From: Kribbella sp. VKM Ac-2568 | GTDB taxonomy: Bacteria; Actinomycetota; Actinomycetes; Propionibacteriales; Kribbellaceae | DNA: 64,000 bases | Direction: 5' to 3' | Assembly: GCF_004345365.1 (NCBI RefSeq) | Contig: NZ_SLVF01000011.1 | Location: 266,778 to 330,777, forward strand | Shown: positions 61,748 to 64,000 of the stretch, piece by piece | Layout: each line of letters starts with the position of its first letter | Numbering within the stretch: position 1 is the stretch's first letter | The notes under the pieces: model-generated | Seen by the model: the letters and a program-made list of their open reading frames with translations, nothing else | What the model was told of the DNA's origin: nothing | Databases searched by the model: none | Made by a program: the position numbers and the translations under genes

Positions 61748-63078
61748 TCGACCAGCCGCACGCTCCGCGGCCGCTTGTACGACGCGAGCTGCTGGGCCAG
61801 GTCGGCCTCGATCCGGGCGACGGTGCGCGGCTCGTTGAGCTGCAGGTAGGCGGTGATCCCGCCGTCGAAGACGACGACCGCCGCCTCCACGCCGCGCAAC
61901 GTGCCGAGCGTGTACTCCACCTCGGTCAGGTCCACCTTCAGCCCGCCGACAGACACCTGCGAGTCGAGCCGCCCCTTGATACTGACGAGCCCGGTCTCGG
62001 GGTCGACCACCCCCGCGTCCTTGGTCCGCAGCCACCCATCGGCCCAGCGCGCCGGATCCGACAGCCCGAGGTACGGCGACTCCGGCCGGCGAATGTGCAG
62101 TTCCCCGTCGACAGCCCGTACTTCGATGCCGGGCGCGGGCAAGATCGCCGGGCGGTGGCGGCCGAACAGGTCGGTGCCGATGACCCCGACCTCGGTCATC
62201 CCGTACATGTTGCCGAGCGGGACCTGGAACTTCTCCTCGAACGCTCGCGAGATCGCGGCAGGCACGAGTTCGCCACCGGTCGTCATCCGCTTGAACTGCG
62301 GCAGCGGCGGCGGCTCGTTGACCGAGGCAAGCAGGCCGATGTGGAACGGCACTCCCAGCACGGTGGCGGGGCTGTCGTCGCTAGCGATCGCCTGCACGAT
62401 CGCGTCACCGGTCAACCGCGCGGGCGGGACCAGCGTCACGCCGGCGTGCAGGCCGTACAGCAGGCCGCCGACCAGACCGAGCACGTGCACCATCGAGGGC
62501 AGCAGGATGACCCGCTCGCCGCGCTGCGGAACCCCGTCGATCCGGGTGTACCGCAGTACCTCCTCGACCAGGTCCTCGGCAGTCCGGCCGATCACCTTCG
62601 ACGGCCCGGTCGAGCCTGAACTGAGCTGGACCACCGCGTGCGAGGTATTCGCCGGGTGACCGGAGTAGCTGGCCACGTCGGTGTCGATCTCGACGAACGT
62701 GCGCAGCCCTGAACCGACCGGCCGCTCGGGCGACACCACGACCTGCGGAACCAGCCGTTCGATCGCCCGGCGGACCTCGTAGTCGGTCAGCCGGTGATCC
62801 AGCAGGATCGCCTGGCCGCCACTGCGCCAAACCGCCAGCAAATGCGTGATGAATGCCATTGACGGGGGCAACCGCAATGCGGCGGCACCACCCGGGCGGA
62901 AGCCCGATTCCGCCAGTTCGGATTGCCGGTCCCGGACCAGCCGGCGCAGCATTCCACGATCAATGGGAGTAGGGAGATGGAAGCAGACGTCGCTCGCCGG
63001 TCCGGCCAGCAGAACGTCGTCGACCCACTGGGCACCCATAGTGGTTCCGGGCACCACGACAGTACCGTCCATGGTCAT
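61678..63078 (-). CDS. AMP-forming acyl ligase (ligase 3)
   Basis: 466 residues from ATG 63078 (GGAG 6 bp ahead). QLSSGSTGPSKVIGR, NMYGMTEVGVIG, GWLRTKDAGVVDPETG, and Lys in RTTTGKLVRDV. The N-terminal region is shorter than in ligases 1 and 2. First gene of the minus-strand cluster, so a transcript from here would pass antisense through the PPTase gene. Confidence 0.88.
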   Translation of the reverse strand: MTMDGTVVVPGTTMGAQWVDDVLLAGPASDVCFHLPTPIDRGMLRRLVRDRQSELAESGFRPGGAAALRLPPSMAFITHLLAVWRSGGQAILLDHRLTDYEVRRAIERLVPQVVVSPERPVGSGLRTFVEIDTDVASYSGHPANTSHAVVQLSSGSTGPSKVIGRTAEDLVEEVLRYTRIDGVPQRGERVILLPSMVHVLGLVGGLLYGLHAGVTLVPPARLTGDAIVQAIASDDSPATVLGVPFHIGLLASVNEPPPLPQFKRMTTGGELVPAAISRAFEEKFQVPLGNMYGMTEVGVIGTDLFGRHRPAILPAPGIEVRAVDGELHIRRPESPYLGLSDPARWADGWLRTKDAGVVDPETGLVSIKGRLDSQVSVGGLKVDLTEVEYTLGTLRGVEAAVVVFDGGITAYLQLNEPRTVARIEADLAQQLASYKRPRSVRLVDQLPRTTTGKLVRDVTVLRKAVP

Positions 63079-63540
63079 CCGAGCTCCGAAGTTCGCCTTG
63101 AACACAAAGGATTCAGAGCACCAGCACCCCCACCAAGGCCTGGCGATGAGGCGACGATACGACACGACCAGACGGTCCCGCTACGGACCGAAAGTGACGA
63201 CTCCACTACCCTTCGCAATGCGCTCCGGATCGCTTAACATTTGGCGAAAAATGAGCGATGCTGCTCCGTTCAACAACGGCCCGGAGTCAAACAATCACCG
63301 CCCAGTCAAACCGGTCGCCGCGCTATCATCGGTTAGGAATTGCCCTCCCTCAGGGTGGCCGCACAGGGTTTCCCGCGTAGACTTCAAATCAGCGTTTTGC
63401 GGGCTATTCCGGAAAGATCAGCAGAATTTTCTTGAGATTTCTGCGGCCCCGCCCGGCGGCGCGCCCTTCGCGGGGCTGCAGAGTGCCCTCCGCGGGCTCG
63501 AGCCCACCACTGGCACCCTGTCCGGCGGCTGGCGCCTTAC
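63079..63540. other. Long leader/control region ahead of ligase 3
   Basis: About 460 bp without a gene. Direct repeats of AGTCAAA at 63285-63291 and 63304-63310 (TTTGACT on the minus strand, 19 bp apart) and a short dyad CCGTT-caac-AACGG (63267-63280) are possible activator sites. No certain -10/-35 pair. Beyond 63400 there may be remnants of a gene disrupted by the IS that begins at about 63541. Confidence 0.4.
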
Positions 63541-64000
63541 AGAGCCTGTTGAGAAATGGGCGTGGCGGTGGTGTGGGTAACCGGGTGGGCGTTCGAGTAT
63601 TGGGTATGGCGAATTCGTATCGGCCGGTTGATCGTGATCAGGCGTTCTTGTTGCCGCCGAACATGGCGGACTGGTTGCCAGAGGGTCATCTGGCGTGGTT
63701 CGTGATCGATGCGGTCAAGGAGATGGACACGGCGGCGTTCCATGCCGGCCGGGCCCGCAGTGGGCAGGGCCGGGCGGCTTATGACCCGGACATGTTGGTG
63801 ACGTTGCTGTTGTATGCCTATGCGCACAAGGTGCATTCGTCGCGGCAGATCGAGCGGTTGTGCACGGTGGATGTGGCGTTCCGGGTGATCTGCGCCCAAG
63901 ACGTGCCTGATCACAGCACGATCTCGACGTTCCGCCGCGAGCACGAAGCCGCGTTCAAGGCCTTGTTCGAGCAGGTGTTGATGCTGTGTGCGCGGGCGGG
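63541..64000 (+). mobile_element. IS1182-like insertion sequence, left part only
   Basis: Begins near AGAGCCTGTTGAGAAATGG, a terminal-repeat-like sequence 65 bp ahead of the transposase start. The right end is outside the window, so the boundary is approximate and the terminal repeats cannot be compared. Confidence 0.65.
63606..64000 (+). CDS. IS1182-family transposase, N-terminal part (cut by window end)
   Basis: First 131 codons from ATG 63606. SYRPVDRDQAFLLPPNMADWLPEGHLAWFVIDAV, YDPDMLVTLLLYAYAHKVHSSRQIERL and VPDHSTISTFRREH are the DUF772/IS1182 N-terminal signature. Intact as far as seen. Confidence 0.9.
   Translation, partial: MANSYRPVDRDQAFLLPPNMADWLPEGHLAWFVIDAVKEMDTAAFHAGRARSGQGRAAYDPDMLVTLLLYAYAHKVHSSRQIERLCTVDVAFRVICAQDVPDHSTISTFRREHEAAFKALFEQVLMLCARA

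Overview
The window comes from a high-GC actinobacterium. The gene order sigD-rsdA, guaB (two paralogues), then a GMC/cholesterol-oxidase-like gene, next to groES-groEL with CIRCE operators, is an actinobacterial arrangement. Together with the carbohydrate-active secreted proteins it suggests a Kribbella- or Nocardioides-like organism; that genus-level guess is inference.

From 1 to about 36 kb the content is mostly housekeeping. In order: a truncated bioB; a candidate structured RNA with an intrinsic terminator; a GMC oxidoreductase and a succinate-semialdehyde dehydrogenase; a TPR protein; guaB3 and guaB; rsdA-sigD; groEL and groES with two CIRCE elements around a recognisable promoter; a peptidoglycan-binding protein and a methyltransferase. 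A complete IS481-family element follows, with a perfect 15-bp target duplication. Next is a tightly coupled minus-strand run alr - hydrolase - GNAT/TsaE fusion - tsaB - rimI - tsaD - GNAT - hydrolase (tRNA t6A and cell-wall functions). The stretch ends with secreted proteins (GH12 glycosidase, META lipoprotein, a 1023-residue PIG-L/CBM9 protein), nnr, acpS and coaA.

From about 36.4 to 63.1 kb lies what looks like a biosynthetic gene cluster with no NRPS or modular PKS in view. It holds three enzymes that together form the 4-hydroxyphenylglycine (Hpg) route: HmaS (54890-55963), Hmo (37734-38789) and HpgT (36451-37734). Beside them are a full ketosynthase, a ketosynthase with Cys-Asn-His in place of Cys-His-His, a Cys-less half-ketosynthase, two small carrier proteins, a phosphopantetheinyl transferase, three AMP-forming ligases, and a tandem pair of circularly permuted ATP-grasp ligases. 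There is also a thiamine-dependent E1 alpha/beta pair without E2/E3, a DUF3050 haem-oxygenase-fold protein, a phytanoyl-CoA-type dioxygenase, twin P450s with an altered I-helix, an SDR, hydrolases, an exporter and a Vat-like acetyltransferase. Thirteen genes from 60989 down to 48540 are almost all stop/start overlapped and must be one transcription unit. A second unit (43459 down to 36451) has a good sigma-A promoter. A third (43654-47110) runs the other way.

The working model is inference. 4-hydroxyphenylpyruvate is turned into Hpg or its aryl-keto precursor, activated by AMP ligases, loaded on carrier proteins, extended by the unusual ketosynthase set and amidated by ATP-grasp enzymes. It is then oxidised by the P450, diiron-type and 2-oxoglutarate enzymes. 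No regulator of the cluster is present. An IS1182-like element begins at about 63.54 kb and runs off the window, so the right-hand border is not seen. No tRNA, rRNA or CRISPR array was found.
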